Assembly (NCBI GenBank): GCA_900770345.1
Contig: CAAGKF010000102.1
Span: 36,561-100,560, forward strand
Direction of reading: 5' to 3'
DNA: 64,000 bases
DNA from: Lachnospiraceae bacterium
GTDB lineage: Bacteria; Bacillota; Clostridia; Lachnospirales; Lachnospiraceae
Position numbers and translations under genes: made by a program. The stretch's first letter is position 1; the number at the start of each line of letters is the position of its first letter. The notes beneath the pieces are model-generated. The model had not been told where the DNA came from and searched no databases. It was given only the letters and a program-made list of their open reading frames with translations. Shown piece after piece: positions 31,198-39,946 of the stretch.

Positions 31198-32825
31198 CAT
31201 TTGAAGAAAAGCTGGCTAATCAGGAATATGACAGGATCTGGCAGGAATACTGCGGTTTCCTGGACCTGGATATGGAAGCTTATATGAAAATACAGAGACG
31301 GCTCCTGGAGGAACAGATGAATCTGTGGTGTGCAAGTCCTCTGGGAAAGCAGATCCTGCAGGGGAAGAAGCCTTCCACTATTGAAGAGTTCCGTTCCATG
31401 GTGCCTCTTACCACATACGAGGATTATGCGGATGTGCTGCTTTTGAAAAAGGAGGAAATGCTTCCGGATAAGCCTATTATCTGGATCCAGACTACATGGG
31501 AGGGAGGAAAGCACCCCATTAAAGTAGCTCCCTATACCAGGGGTATGCTGCAGACCTTCCGCAACAATATACTGACCTGCCTTATGATGGCTACCAGCAG
31601 CGGAAGGGGAAATTTTGATGTGGGCGTCGGTGATACCTTTCTTTACGGCCTTGCTCCGCTTCCCTATGTGACCGGACTGATCCCGCTGGGACTGTCTGCG
31701 GAATTTCACATGGAATTTCTGCCTCCTGTGGAGGAGGCGGTCAATATGTCCTTCTCTGAACGAAATAAAAAAGGATTTAAGCTGGGACTGAAAAAGGGAA
31801 TCGATTTCTTTTTCGGAATGGGCAGTGTTGCTTACTATGTAAGCATGAGCGTGGCCAGCCTGTCCGAGGGAGGAAAGAAGGGAGGTTCCCTGAAAAAACT
31901 GTTCTCAATGCAGCCCGCCATGGCTCTGCGTTATCTGAAGGCCAAAAAACGCTGCCGGCAGGAAAATCGCGGACTGATGCCGAAGGATCTGTTTAAGCTG
32001 AAGGGGTTTCTGTGCGCAGGTACGGACAATCGCTGTTATAAGGATGATCTGGAGCAGCTGTGGGGTATCCGGCCGGTGGAGGTGTTTGCGGGAACAGAGC
32101 CCAGCTTTGTGGGAACGGAAACATGGAACCGCAACGGCCTTTACTTTTTTCCTGATGCAGGATTTTATGAATTTATTCCTGAAAATGAGATGTATAAAAG
32201 TCTGGACGATCCCTCTTATGAGCCCGGAACACTGTGTATGGATCAGGTTCTCCCCGGGGAGGTTTATGAGATCGTGCTGACCGTGTTTAAAGGCGGCGCT
32301 TTTGCCAGATACCGGGTGGGGGATATGTACCGCTGTCTGGGACTGTCCAGCAGGGAAGACGGCACCAGAATCCCCAGGTTTGAGTATATTGACCGGGTAC
32401 CGGATATCATTGATATTGCGGGCTTTACGAGAATTTCTGAGAACTCAGTCCGCAATGTGATCGAGCTGTCTGGGATTGACGTGGAAAACTGGGTGGCTCT
32501 CAAGGAGTTTACCGCAGATAAGGGAAGGCCTTATCTGCACATGTACGTGGAACTTTCCACAGACTCTGTGGTGAACAGGGCGGTCAGCAGGGAGCTGATC
32601 AAGGAACATCTGACGATCTATTTTAAATATGTAGATCAGGATTACCATGATTTGAAACGCATTCTGGGAATGGACCCGCTGGAGGTGACTATTGTCCGGT
32701 GCGGAACCTTTGCTGCTTATGAGAAGCAGACAGGAAAGAAATTGAGACATATCAATCCTTCCATCCATGATGTGCAGGAAATGATGCGGATGCAGGAAAT
32801 GACTGACCGGCAGAGGAGATTCTGA
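31194..32825 (+). CDS. GH3 family acyl-adenylating enzyme
   Basis: A 543-residue protein of the GH3 family (named for plant auxin-response proteins), part of the ANL adenylating superfamily. Plant members join acyl acids to amino acids through an acyl-adenylate; bacterial members are mostly unstudied. Visible: an N-terminal QTTWEGGKHPIKV segment at the place of the ATP-binding TSGTTG-like loop, EVFAGTEPSFVG near 292-303, YRVGDMYRCLG (YRxGD motif), and a small C-terminal domain starting near 415. It is coupled to the upstream methyltransferase (4-bp overlap) and to the downstream HD-GYP gene (4-bp gap). Substrate unknown. Confidence 0.8.
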   Translation: MTFEEKLANQEYDRIWQEYCGFLDLDMEAYMKIQRRLLEEQMNLWCASPLGKQILQGKKPSTIEEFRSMVPLTTYEDYADVLLLKKEEMLPDKPIIWIQTTWEGGKHPIKVAPYTRGMLQTFRNNILTCLMMATSSGRGNFDVGVGDTFLYGLAPLPYVTGLIPLGLSAEFHMEFLPPVEEAVNMSFSERNKKGFKLGLKKGIDFFFGMGSVAYYVSMSVASLSEGGKKGGSLKKLFSMQPAMALRYLKAKKRCRQENRGLMPKDLFKLKGFLCAGTDNRCYKDDLEQLWGIRPVEVFAGTEPSFVGTETWNRNGLYFFPDAGFYEFIPENEMYKSLDDPSYEPGTLCMDQVLPGEVYEIVLTVFKGGAFARYRVGDMYRCLGLSSREDGTRIPRFEYIDRVPDIIDIAGFTRISENSVRNVIELSGIDVENWVALKEFTADKGRPYLHMYVELSTDSVVNRAVSRELIKEHLTIYFKYVDQDYHDLKRILGMDPLEVTIVRCGTFAAYEKQTGKKLRHINPSIHDVQEMMRMQEMTDRQRRF

Positions 32826-32829
32826 ACAA

Positions 32830-35349
32830 ATGAAAAGCTACGTATTTATTTCTGTTACAGCTTTATATTTTTATACGTTCCTTATGCTGGCCTTTCTGTC
32901 CGCAAAAAAGTCCAAGCTTGTCCGGGATTTTATCGCTGTTCTTACTACCATGATCTTCTGGACGGGCGGTTCACTCTTTATGAGACTTGCAGCCTGGCCT
33001 TCCTATCATCTCTGGTATCACATTTCTCTGGCGGGGATCGGCCTGGTACCGTATGCATTTTTCTGTTTTATCCGTGATTTCTGCGGTCAGCCGGTCCGGG
33101 GATTTCATAAAATATGGTTTGCTCTGATCGCTGCTGTGCTGATCTATAACTGTATGACCGAGCAGATCCTGGCAGCGCCGGCCATTGTGGGCAGCGGTGA
33201 GAATATGGCTTTTGTGTATCATATGACCTGGCACGTGGGAATCCTTTACGGGCTCTGCTTTCTGGTGATCCTGCATTCGGCCTTTATTATATGGCGTACC
33301 AGAAAAAATTCAGGTGTACGTTCCAAGGTGGGCCCGCTGCTGTTCGGCATTCTGGTAATGTATGCCGGAAATCTTGCAATTCCTGTGTTTAACGGCTTTC
33401 CTGTGGATATTCTGTCAGGAGTGGTAAATGCCCTGATCATGTTTTACACCCTGTATTCCCGTCATCTATTCCGCATGACGCTGCTGGTATCCAGAGGAAA
33501 CTGTTATGTCATTGCTATGGGTATCAGTGCGGTGGCTTTTTATAATGCAGCCCAGACTCTGGAAGGCGTCATACGGGAAAATGTACCTGTTCTGTCCCAT
33601 TTCAGTGTTATGATCGTGGCAACGCTGACCATGCTGGTGACTCTTATGATTTACGGGATAACGAAAGAATTTTTTGACAGACTTTTTGTAAAAGAGGAGA
33701 TGAGTCAGACGGAACGCTTTACGGAATATACGGCTCTGGTATCCCAGTCACTGAGACTGAATGAGATCCTTCAGGGGCTGGTGGATGTGATTTCAGATAC
33801 CCTTCATGTTAAAAAGATTTATATCTGCATCCGTGATTCCGCAGGAGAGTACCCCGCCGTATTCAGCAGCAACCCGCTGGACGACAGAAATTTCCGGCTG
33901 AAGGGGACCAGCCCTCTGATCGGATGGCTGGCGGAGCATGATACCTGTCTGCTTTTAAGGAATTTTAAACGTACGGTAGAGTACAAGTCCATGTGGGAGG
34001 AAGAAAAAGCACAGCTGGCGGAGCTGAAGGTGGAATGCTTCCTGCCTTTAAAGGACGGAGATGAACTGACCGGCCTTGTTCTGCTGGGATGCAAGGAGAA
34101 CAAACGGAAGATGCGGAAGGAGTATTCGGAGGAGGATATCATGTTCCTCAATTCCATCGAGTCCGTCAGCTCCATCGCTGTAAAAAATTCCAGACTGTAT
34201 GAGAAGGCCTATGCGGAGGCCAGGACCGATGAGCTTACCGGCCTTCTGAACCGGAAATATTTCTATGAGATTCTGGAGGAAAGCTTTGAAAAATGCAGAA
34301 ATTCCTCCCTGACGCTGGTGATCTTTAACGTAGATGACTTTAAGCTGTATAATCAGCTGTACGGCAACTATGAAGGCGACAAGGCTCTGATGCATATGGC
34401 GGCGATCATCCGTGGAACGGTGGGGGAAAACGGATATTGTGCCCGCTACAGCGGAAAAGAATTCGCTGTGATCCTGCCGGGATACGATATTTATTCTGCA
34501 CAGAACCTGGCGGAAAATATTTCCCATCAGATCCAGAATATGAACCGCAACAGCACAGAGACTTACTTAAAGCAGCTGACGGTAAGCTGCGGTATCTGTG
34601 CCGTCCCCTATGGCGCATCCTCTCTCAACGAGCTGGTGTCCAATGCGGACCGGGCAGTATACCATGTAAAACGTTCAGGAAAAAACGGGATCAGAGTATA
34701 TTCCGATGGTATTATCGGGGGAAGAAATCTGGGCGACGGTGCGGTGCAGAAGCACAAGAGCATGTACTCCGAGTATGCGCCTACGATCTATGCTCTGACG
34801 GCAGCGATTGATGCCAAGGATCATTATACCTTTCAGCATTCGAAAAATGTTGCCTACTATGCGGAAGCCCTGGCACAGGCTCTGCAGACCAGTGAGGAAT
34901 ACAGAGAGATCTTAAAGGAGGCTGCACTGCTCCACGATATCGGAAAGATCGGGATTCCGGAAAATATCCTGAATAAAGAAGGAAAGCTGAACGATGAAGA
35001 ATATGAGCTGATGAAACGTCATGTGGAGGCATCGGTGGAGATTATACGCCACCTGCCCTCTATGGATTACGTAATTCCGGCAGTGATCGGTCATCATGAG
35101 AGGTATGACGGGAAGGGGTATCCCAGGCGTATCGCCGGAAAAGATATTCCGCTGGCAGCACGGATCCTCTGTATTGCCGATTCCTTCGATGCCATTGTTT
35201 CCAAGCGCAGCTATAAGCCGGAAATGTCGGTGGAGTTTGCCATCAGTGAGCTGGAAAAGGGAGCCGGAGGACAGTTTGATCCGGAGCTGGTGCCTGTTTT
35301 CATTGAACTGATTGAAAACGGCGCGGTGAAGCCGGTGATCAGAACCTGA
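32830..35349 (+). CDS. Membrane cyclic-di-GMP phosphodiesterase: 7TM-GAF-degenerate GGDEF-HD-GYP
   Basis: An 839-residue multi-domain signalling protein. Residues 1 to about 285 hold seven to eight membrane helices, similar to histidine-kinase N-terminal 7TM sensors; about 300-455 a GAF domain; about 465-620 a GGDEF domain starting RTDELTGLLNR, whose active motif reads SGKEF (about 539-543) instead of GGDEF, so it is probably not a cyclase; about 645-830 an intact HD-GYP domain with HDIGKIGIP near 699 and HHERYDGKGYP. It likely degrades c-di-GMP in response to a membrane signal. RBS AGGAGA overlaps the GH3 stop region, and it is the third gene of this operon. Confidence 0.92.
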   Translation: MKSYVFISVTALYFYTFLMLAFLSAKKSKLVRDFIAVLTTMIFWTGGSLFMRLAAWPSYHLWYHISLAGIGLVPYAFFCFIRDFCGQPVRGFHKIWFALIAAVLIYNCMTEQILAAPAIVGSGENMAFVYHMTWHVGILYGLCFLVILHSAFIIWRTRKNSGVRSKVGPLLFGILVMYAGNLAIPVFNGFPVDILSGVVNALIMFYTLYSRHLFRMTLLVSRGNCYVIAMGISAVAFYNAAQTLEGVIRENVPVLSHFSVMIVATLTMLVTLMIYGITKEFFDRLFVKEEMSQTERFTEYTALVSQSLRLNEILQGLVDVISDTLHVKKIYICIRDSAGEYPAVFSSNPLDDRNFRLKGTSPLIGWLAEHDTCLLLRNFKRTVEYKSMWEEEKAQLAELKVECFLPLKDGDELTGLVLLGCKENKRKMRKEYSEEDIMFLNSIESVSSIAVKNSRLYEKAYAEARTDELTGLLNRKYFYEILEESFEKCRNSSLTLVIFNVDDFKLYNQLYGNYEGDKALMHMAAIIRGTVGENGYCARYSGKEFAVILPGYDIYSAQNLAENISHQIQNMNRNSTETYLKQLTVSCGICAVPYGASSLNELVSNADRAVYHVKRSGKNGIRVYSDGIIGGRNLGDGAVQKHKSMYSEYAPTIYALTAAIDAKDHYTFQHSKNVAYYAEALAQALQTSEEYREILKEAALLHDIGKIGIPENILNKEGKLNDEEYELMKRHVEASVEIIRHLPSMDYVIPAVIGHHERYDGKGYPRRIAGKDIPLAARILCIADSFDAIVSKRSYKPEMSVEFAISELEKGAGGQFDPELVPVFIELIENGAVKPVIRT

Positions 35350-35402
35350 TGATCTTTGCAGGTTCCGGTCCGGCATGAAATTTGCGGGTCATCCGCCGAT
35401 GA

Positions 35403-35729
35403 TCAGAATACGGCCTGCACCAGGATCATATAGCAGACGGTGCCAAGGGCGATGCTTGCCAGTGTATTGCCCTTCCACAGATGCAGGAGTACAACCAGGG
35501 CAGCGGAGAGCAGCTCCGGCAGGCCGTAGGGATAGGCCAGAGGCGTGATCCCTTTTAAACAGTATATGACAAGTACCGCCATGATGGCGGAAGGAAGGAT
35601 GGTTCCCAGATAACGTATGATTCCGGGAATCTCTTTTTTTCTTCCGAAAAGGAGAAAAGGAAGCCAGCGGGTGATCTGGGTACACAGTGCACAGACCAGT
35701 ATGGTGATAAGTACATAGGAATTTTTCAT
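35403..35729 (-). CDS. azlD: Branched-chain amino acid transport protein AzlD
   Basis: A 108-residue protein with three to four hydrophobic helices, the usual AzlD size. Diagnostic are TRWLPFLLFGRKKE near residue 20 and the P-S-A-I-M-A stretch (LGTILPSAIMAVLV). With AzlC it forms a two-component exporter of branched-chain amino acids in the membrane. It lies 25 bp downstream of azlC on the same strand, and a GGA-containing RBS precedes its ATG. Confidence 0.92.
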   Translation of the reverse strand: MKNSYVLITILVCALCTQITRWLPFLLFGRKKEIPGIIRYLGTILPSAIMAVLVIYCLKGITPLAYPYGLPELLSAALVVLLHLWKGNTLASIALGTVCYMILVQAVF

Positions 35730-35754
35730 TTTGATGATTCAGAGATCCTTTCTG

Positions 35755-36438
35755 TTACTCTATTTTTTTGCGCATAAGCATAAGAAGCATGACGGCAGCG
35801 ATCAGGGCCGGAAGGATAAAGCCGGAGGAACGGATCAGTGCCAGAAAGAGGATGCCGCAGGCAAAGCCTGTAAGGGCCGGCAGATGTGTTTTGGCTCCCT
35901 TCCACTGCTCCACACAGATCACGATGAAAAGGGCAGTCATGGCAAAATCAATACCCGTGGTGTCAAAGGTGATGAGCTGCCCTGCAAGCGCTCCCAGCAC
36001 GGAACCAAGCACCCAGTAGCACTGGTCAAAGAGAGATACCAGCAGAGTGGCCTGTTTCCATTGTTTGTCCGTAAAATCAGCAGGACGGGTCATGGAACAC
36101 AGGAGAGAATAGGTCTCATCTGTCAGGGAGAAGACCATATATGGGAAGCTTTTTTTCATTTCCTTAAAGCGTTCGATAAAGGTTAGGCCGTAAAAGGCGT
36201 GCCGGCTGTTGATGAAAAGAGTCATGACGGCAGTGGTCAGAAAGCCCAGGCCGCCTGCGAGAATGCCCACCAGAGCAAACTGCATGGAGCCGGCATAGAC
36301 CAGCGTGCTGATAAGAAATGCCCAGGGTACGCCAAGACCCTTGCTCTGCAGCAGAAGTCCGAATGCGATTCCAAGGAACAGGTATCCCAGAAAAATGGGA
36401 ATGGTTTTGATGAGTGCGTATTTTGCTGCTTTTTTCAT
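35755..36438 (-). CDS. azlC: Branched-chain amino acid permease AzlC
   Basis: A 227-residue protein with about six hydrophobic segments. AzlC signatures: FLGYLFLGIAFGLL near the start, YAGSMQFALVGIL, and NSRHAFYGLTF. ATG 36438 is preferred over the longer frame start because the upstream extension is polar and unlike the family, and because the promoter at 36472-36500 lies inside it. It is first in the azlCD operon, divergent from glnS. Confidence 0.93.
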   Translation of the reverse strand: MKKAAKYALIKTIPIFLGYLFLGIAFGLLLQSKGLGVPWAFLISTLVYAGSMQFALVGILAGGLGFLTTAVMTLFINSRHAFYGLTFIERFKEMKKSFPYMVFSLTDETYSLLCSMTRPADFTDKQWKQATLLVSLFDQCYWVLGSVLGALAGQLITFDTTGIDFAMTALFIVICVEQWKGAKTHLPALTGFACGILFLALIRSSGFILPALIAAVMLLMLMRKKIE

Positions 36439-36471
36439 AATGTCTGCCTTTCGGTTTTTATAATCTTTATC

Positions 36472-36500
36472 AGTATAGCAGAGTCCGGAGGGGATTTCAA
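36472..36500 (-). promoter_or_regulatory. Promoter for azlCD
   Basis: On the minus strand: TTGAAA, a 17-bp spacer, TATACT, 34 bp before the azlC ATG. Confidence 0.75.
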
Positions 36501-36639
36501 TGATGCGGTTCTCAGGTTTGAACCGTAACTTTTTGCCGCAAAATCCGCCTGAAAAACAGAATTCCCCCTTTTCCCGGAAAAAGAAATGTGTTATTATAAC
36601 ATTTATACTTAGATTAGTTACGATAACGGAGGAACAATT

Positions 36640-38334
36640 ATGGCAGAGAAAGATACCGTAATGGAAACTGAGGAGAAGGAAGTAGTCTCGAAGAACTTTA
36701 TTGAGCAGGAGATCGACAAGGATCTGGCTGAGGGTGTATATAACCATGTCCAGACCCGTTTTCCGCCTGAGCCAAACGGTTATTTACACATCGGACATGC
36801 CAAGTCCATATTACTGAACTACGGACTGGCACAGAAGTACGGTGGAAAGTTCAACCTGCGTTTTGACGATACAAATCCTACCAAGGAAAAGACTGAGTTC
36901 GTGGAGTCTATTATAGCCGATGTGAAGTGGCTGGGAGCTGATTTTGAGGACAGGCTGTTTTTTGCATCCAACTATTTTGAACAGATGTATGAGTGTGCCC
37001 TGCTTCTGATCAAGAAGGGAAAGGCCTTCGTCTGTGATCTGACTGCGGAACAGATCAGGGAATACCGCGGCGATTTCAATACTCCCGGAAAGGAAAGTCC
37101 TTACAGAAACCGCAGCATCGAGGAGAATTTAAAGCTCTTTGAAGAGATGAAAGAGGGAAAGTTTAAGGACGGAGAAAAGGTGCTCCGTGCCAAGATCGAT
37201 ATGGCTTCCCCCAACATCAATATGAGAGATCCGGTCATCTACCGTGTGGCTCGGATGTCCCACCACAATACAGGGGATAAATGGTGCATTTATCCGATGT
37301 ATGATTTTGCTCACCCCATTGAGGACGCCATTGAGCATATTACCCACTCCATCTGTACCCTGGAGTTTGAGGATCACCGTCCTCTTTATGACTGGGTGGT
37401 ACGTGAGTGTGAGTTTGAGAATCCGCCCCGTCAGATCGAGTTTGCCAAGCTGTATCTGACAAATGTGGTTACCGGAAAGCGCTATATCAAGAAGCTGGTG
37501 GAGGACGGCATTGTGGACGGCTGGGATGATCCCCGTCTTGTGTCCATCGCCGCTTTGAGAAGAAGAGGCTATACTCCGGAATCCATCAAGAAATTTGTGG
37601 ACCTGGTAGGTGTTGCAAAGGCAAACAGCTCCGTGGACTATGCAATGCTGGAATACTGCATCCGTGAGGATTTAAAGCTTAAGAAGCCGCGTATGATGGC
37701 GGTGCTGGATCCGGTGAAGCTGGTGATCGACAATTATCCGGAAGGACAGATCGAGGAGCTGGATGTTCCCAACAATCTGGAGAATCCGGAGCTGGGAAGC
37801 CGCAAGGTGCCTTTCTGCCGTGAGCTTTATATTGAGCGGGAGGATTTTATGGAGGAACCGCCGAAGAAGTATTTCCGCATGTTCCCCGGCAATGAAGTGC
37901 GCCTCATGGGAGCTTATTTTGTAAAATGTACCGGCTGTGAGAAGGATGCGGACGGAAAGGTGACGGTGGTACACGGTACTTATGATCCGGAAACAAAGAG
38001 CGGTTCCGGTTTTGAGGGCCGCAAGGTAAAGGGAACGATCCACTGGGTAGCCGTTCCTACCGCGAAGCAGGTAGAGTGCCGCCTTTATGAGAACATTGTG
38101 GATGAAGAAAAGGGCAAGTTAAATGAAGACGGATCTCTGAACCTGAATCCCAACTCCCTGACTGTCTTAAAGGAGTGCTATGTGGAGCCGGAGCTGGCGA
38201 AGGCAGAGGCTTACGACAGCTATCAGTTTGTGCGCAACGGCTTTTTCTGCGCAGACTGCAAGGACAGCACAAAGGAGCAGCCTGTATTTAACAGGATTGT
38301 ATCACTGAAGAGTTCTTTTAAGCTGCCGAAATAA
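36640..38334 (+). CDS. glnS: Glutaminyl-tRNA synthetase
   Basis: A 564-residue class I synthetase. [17 protein letters not shown] contains HIGH (50-53); [10 protein letters not shown] and the later GWDDPRL stretch are GlnRS signatures that separate it from bacterial GluRS. The KMSKS-equivalent loop, MSKRK in E. coli, here reads [11 protein letters not shown] (about 280-290). The C-terminal anticodon-binding beta-barrels are present. It charges tRNA-Gln directly. RBS GGAGGAA. It is monocistronic, with a terminator at 38418-38460. No T-box was found in the 201-bp divergent region. Confidence 0.95.
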   Translation: MAEKDTVMETEEKEVVSKNFIEQEIDKDLAEGVYNHVQTRFPPEPNGYLHIGHAKSILLNYGLAQKYGGKFNLRFDDTNPTKEKTEFVESIIADVKWLGADFEDRLFFASNYFEQMYECALLLIKKGKAFVCDLTAEQIREYRGDFNTPGKESPYRNRSIEENLKLFEEMKEGKFKDGEKVLRAKIDMASPNINMRDPVIYRVARMSHHNTGDKWCIYPMYDFAHPIEDAIEHITHSICTLEFEDHRPLYDWVVRECEFENPPRQIEFAKLYLTNVVTGKRYIKKLVEDGIVDGWDDPRLVSIAALRRRGYTPESIKKFVDLVGVAKANSSVDYAMLEYCIREDLKLKKPRMMAVLDPVKLVIDNYPEGQIEELDVPNNLENPELGSRKVPFCRELYIEREDFMEEPPKKYFRMFPGNEVRLMGAYFVKCTGCEKDADGKVTVVHGTYDPETKSGSGFEGRKVKGTIHWVAVPTAKQVECRLYENIVDEEKGKLNEDGSLNLNPNSLTVLKECYVEPELAKAEAYDSYQFVRNGFFCADCKDSTKEQPVFNRIVSLKSSFKLPK

Positions 38335-38417
38335 AAAAACAGACGGCAAAGTCCCGGCAGGAAGCTGCGCTGTTTGAACGATGATGTAAAAACGCCCTTG
38401 GCGAGGGCATTTGAGAG

Positions 38418-38460
38418 AGCGGGAGCGCTGCGGTGTGTGATATGCGGCGCTTCCGCTTTT
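38418..38460 (+). terminator. Terminator after glnS
   Basis: AGCGGGAGCGC (38418-38428) and GCGCTTCCGCT (38447-38457) form an 11-bp stem with one G-T pair, then a run of T. A smaller GCCCT/AGGGC hairpin lies just before it near 38393-38408. Confidence 0.75.
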
Positions 38461-38513
38461 CAGTGGGAACTTCAGAAGAGAGAACCATTTTTATTTGAAA
38501 GGAAAGAATAGGT

Positions 38514-39914
38514 ATGGAGCTGATCGTGCCTCTTGACAGCCAGTCAGGAATGCCGTTGTATGAGCAGATTTATGAGTATATAAAAAATGATATAAAAAAG
38601 GGCGGACTGGAGGCGGGCAGCAGGCTTCCGTCCACCAGAACGCTGGCCGGCAATCTCCGCGTCAGCCGCAGCACTACTCAGATGGCCTATGACCAGCTGC
38701 TTTCGGAAGGGTATATAGAAGCTGTTCCCTGCAAAGGATATTTTGTCTGCAAGATCGAAGAGCTGGTGGAGGTAAAAAAAACGGAAGGGATTTTTGTGAA
38801 AAAGGAGGACTGCAAGGCTGCCTATGATGTGGATTTCTCTCTTCGCGGCATCGATCTGGACAGCTTCCCTTTTAATACCTGGAGAAAGATCAGCCGGAAT
38901 ACCTACGTGGACGACAATAAAGAAATGTTCGCGGCCGGTGATTCTCAGGGGGAAAGCTCCCTGCGGACCGCCATCGGTGATTACCTTCATTCGGCCAGAG
39001 GAGTGAACTGCCGGCCGGAGCAGATCCTGATCGGCGCCGGAAATGAATATCTGCTGATGATGCTTTCCCAGATTTTGGGAAGGGACCGGAGCATTGCCAT
39101 GGAAAATCCAACCTACAAGCAGGCTTACCGGGTTCTGACAGGCCAGGGCCACCGTGTGGTCCCGGTGGAAATGGATCACCATGGGATGGAGGTGCAGGAG
39201 CTGGAGGAGAGCGGAGCGGATACGGCTTATGTGATGCCCTCCCATCAGTACCCTACCGGGATCGTTATGCCCGTAAAAAGACGGCAGGAGCTCCTCGGAT
39301 GGGCATACGGAGCAGGAGACCGGTATCTGATCGAGGATGATTATGACAGTGAGTTCCGTTATCGGGGAAAGCCGATTCCCGCACTGCAGGGGATGGACCG
39401 GGGCGGCCGCGTGATCTATCTGGGAACCTTTTCCAGGTCTATTGCTCCTGCGATCCGTGTGGGATATATGGTGCTGCCGGAGCAGCTGCTGGAGGTTTAC
39501 CGGGAAAAAGCAGGCTTCTATGCTTCTGCTGTTTCCAGAATCGACCAGAACATTCTTTATCAGTTTATTACCCAGGGTCATTATGAGCGCCATTTAAACA
39601 GGATGAGAGCGATCTACAAGGGCAAGCACGATGTTTTGCTCAGCGGTTTAAAGGAGCTGGAGAAGGATTTTGAGATTCGCGGAGAAAATGCGGGGATCCA
39701 TGTGCTGATGACGCACCGGAAGGGAGTGCCGGAGGAAAAACTGGTGGGACTGGCGGCGGAGATGGGGGTAAAGGTTTACGGCCTGTCAGGCAGTTTTATA
39801 AGCTCCGGGCGTCATAAGACATCCTCCACGGTCCTTCTGGGGTATGCGAATCTCAGCGAGAGGGAGATCGAAAAGGGGTGCAGGCTGCTGCGGAAGGCCT
39901 GGGGGAGTGTCTGA
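38514..39914 (+). CDS. MocR/GabR-type GntR-aminotransferase regulator lacking the PLP lysine
   Basis: A 466-residue protein with an N-terminal GntR winged helix-turn-helix (residues about 12-78: LYEQIYEYIKNDIKKGGL, then RLPSTRTLAGNLRVSRSTTQ) and a fold-type I aminotransferase-like domain (about 105-460). EDDYDSEFRY supplies the PLP-ring Asp. At the place of the Schiff-base lysine (GTFSK in GabR/PdxR), this protein reads GTFSRSIAPAIRVGY with Arg308 (codon AGG, 39435-39437). MocR proteins respond to PLP-derived ligands; loss of Lys suggests noncovalent binding or another effector. Target genes unknown. RBS AAAGGAAA. Confidence 0.88.
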   Translation: MELIVPLDSQSGMPLYEQIYEYIKNDIKKGGLEAGSRLPSTRTLAGNLRVSRSTTQMAYDQLLSEGYIEAVPCKGYFVCKIEELVEVKKTEGIFVKKEDCKAAYDVDFSLRGIDLDSFPFNTWRKISRNTYVDDNKEMFAAGDSQGESSLRTAIGDYLHSARGVNCRPEQILIGAGNEYLLMMLSQILGRDRSIAMENPTYKQAYRVLTGQGHRVVPVEMDHHGMEVQELEESGADTAYVMPSHQYPTGIVMPVKRRQELLGWAYGAGDRYLIEDDYDSEFRYRGKPIPALQGMDRGGRVIYLGTFSRSIAPAIRVGYMVLPEQLLEVYREKAGFYASAVSRIDQNILYQFITQGHYERHLNRMRAIYKGKHDVLLSGLKELEKDFEIRGENAGIHVLMTHRKGVPEEKLVGLAAEMGVKVYGLSGSFISSGRHKTSSTVLLGYANLSEREIEKGCRLLRKAWGSV

Positions 39915-39946
39915 CCCCGCGGCAGTACAGGAAGGAATGATGGAAG

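Noticed and set aside
36439..36639. T-box leader for glnS
   Set aside because: No T-box sequence (AGGGTGGNACCGCG-like) and no terminator hairpin in this region.
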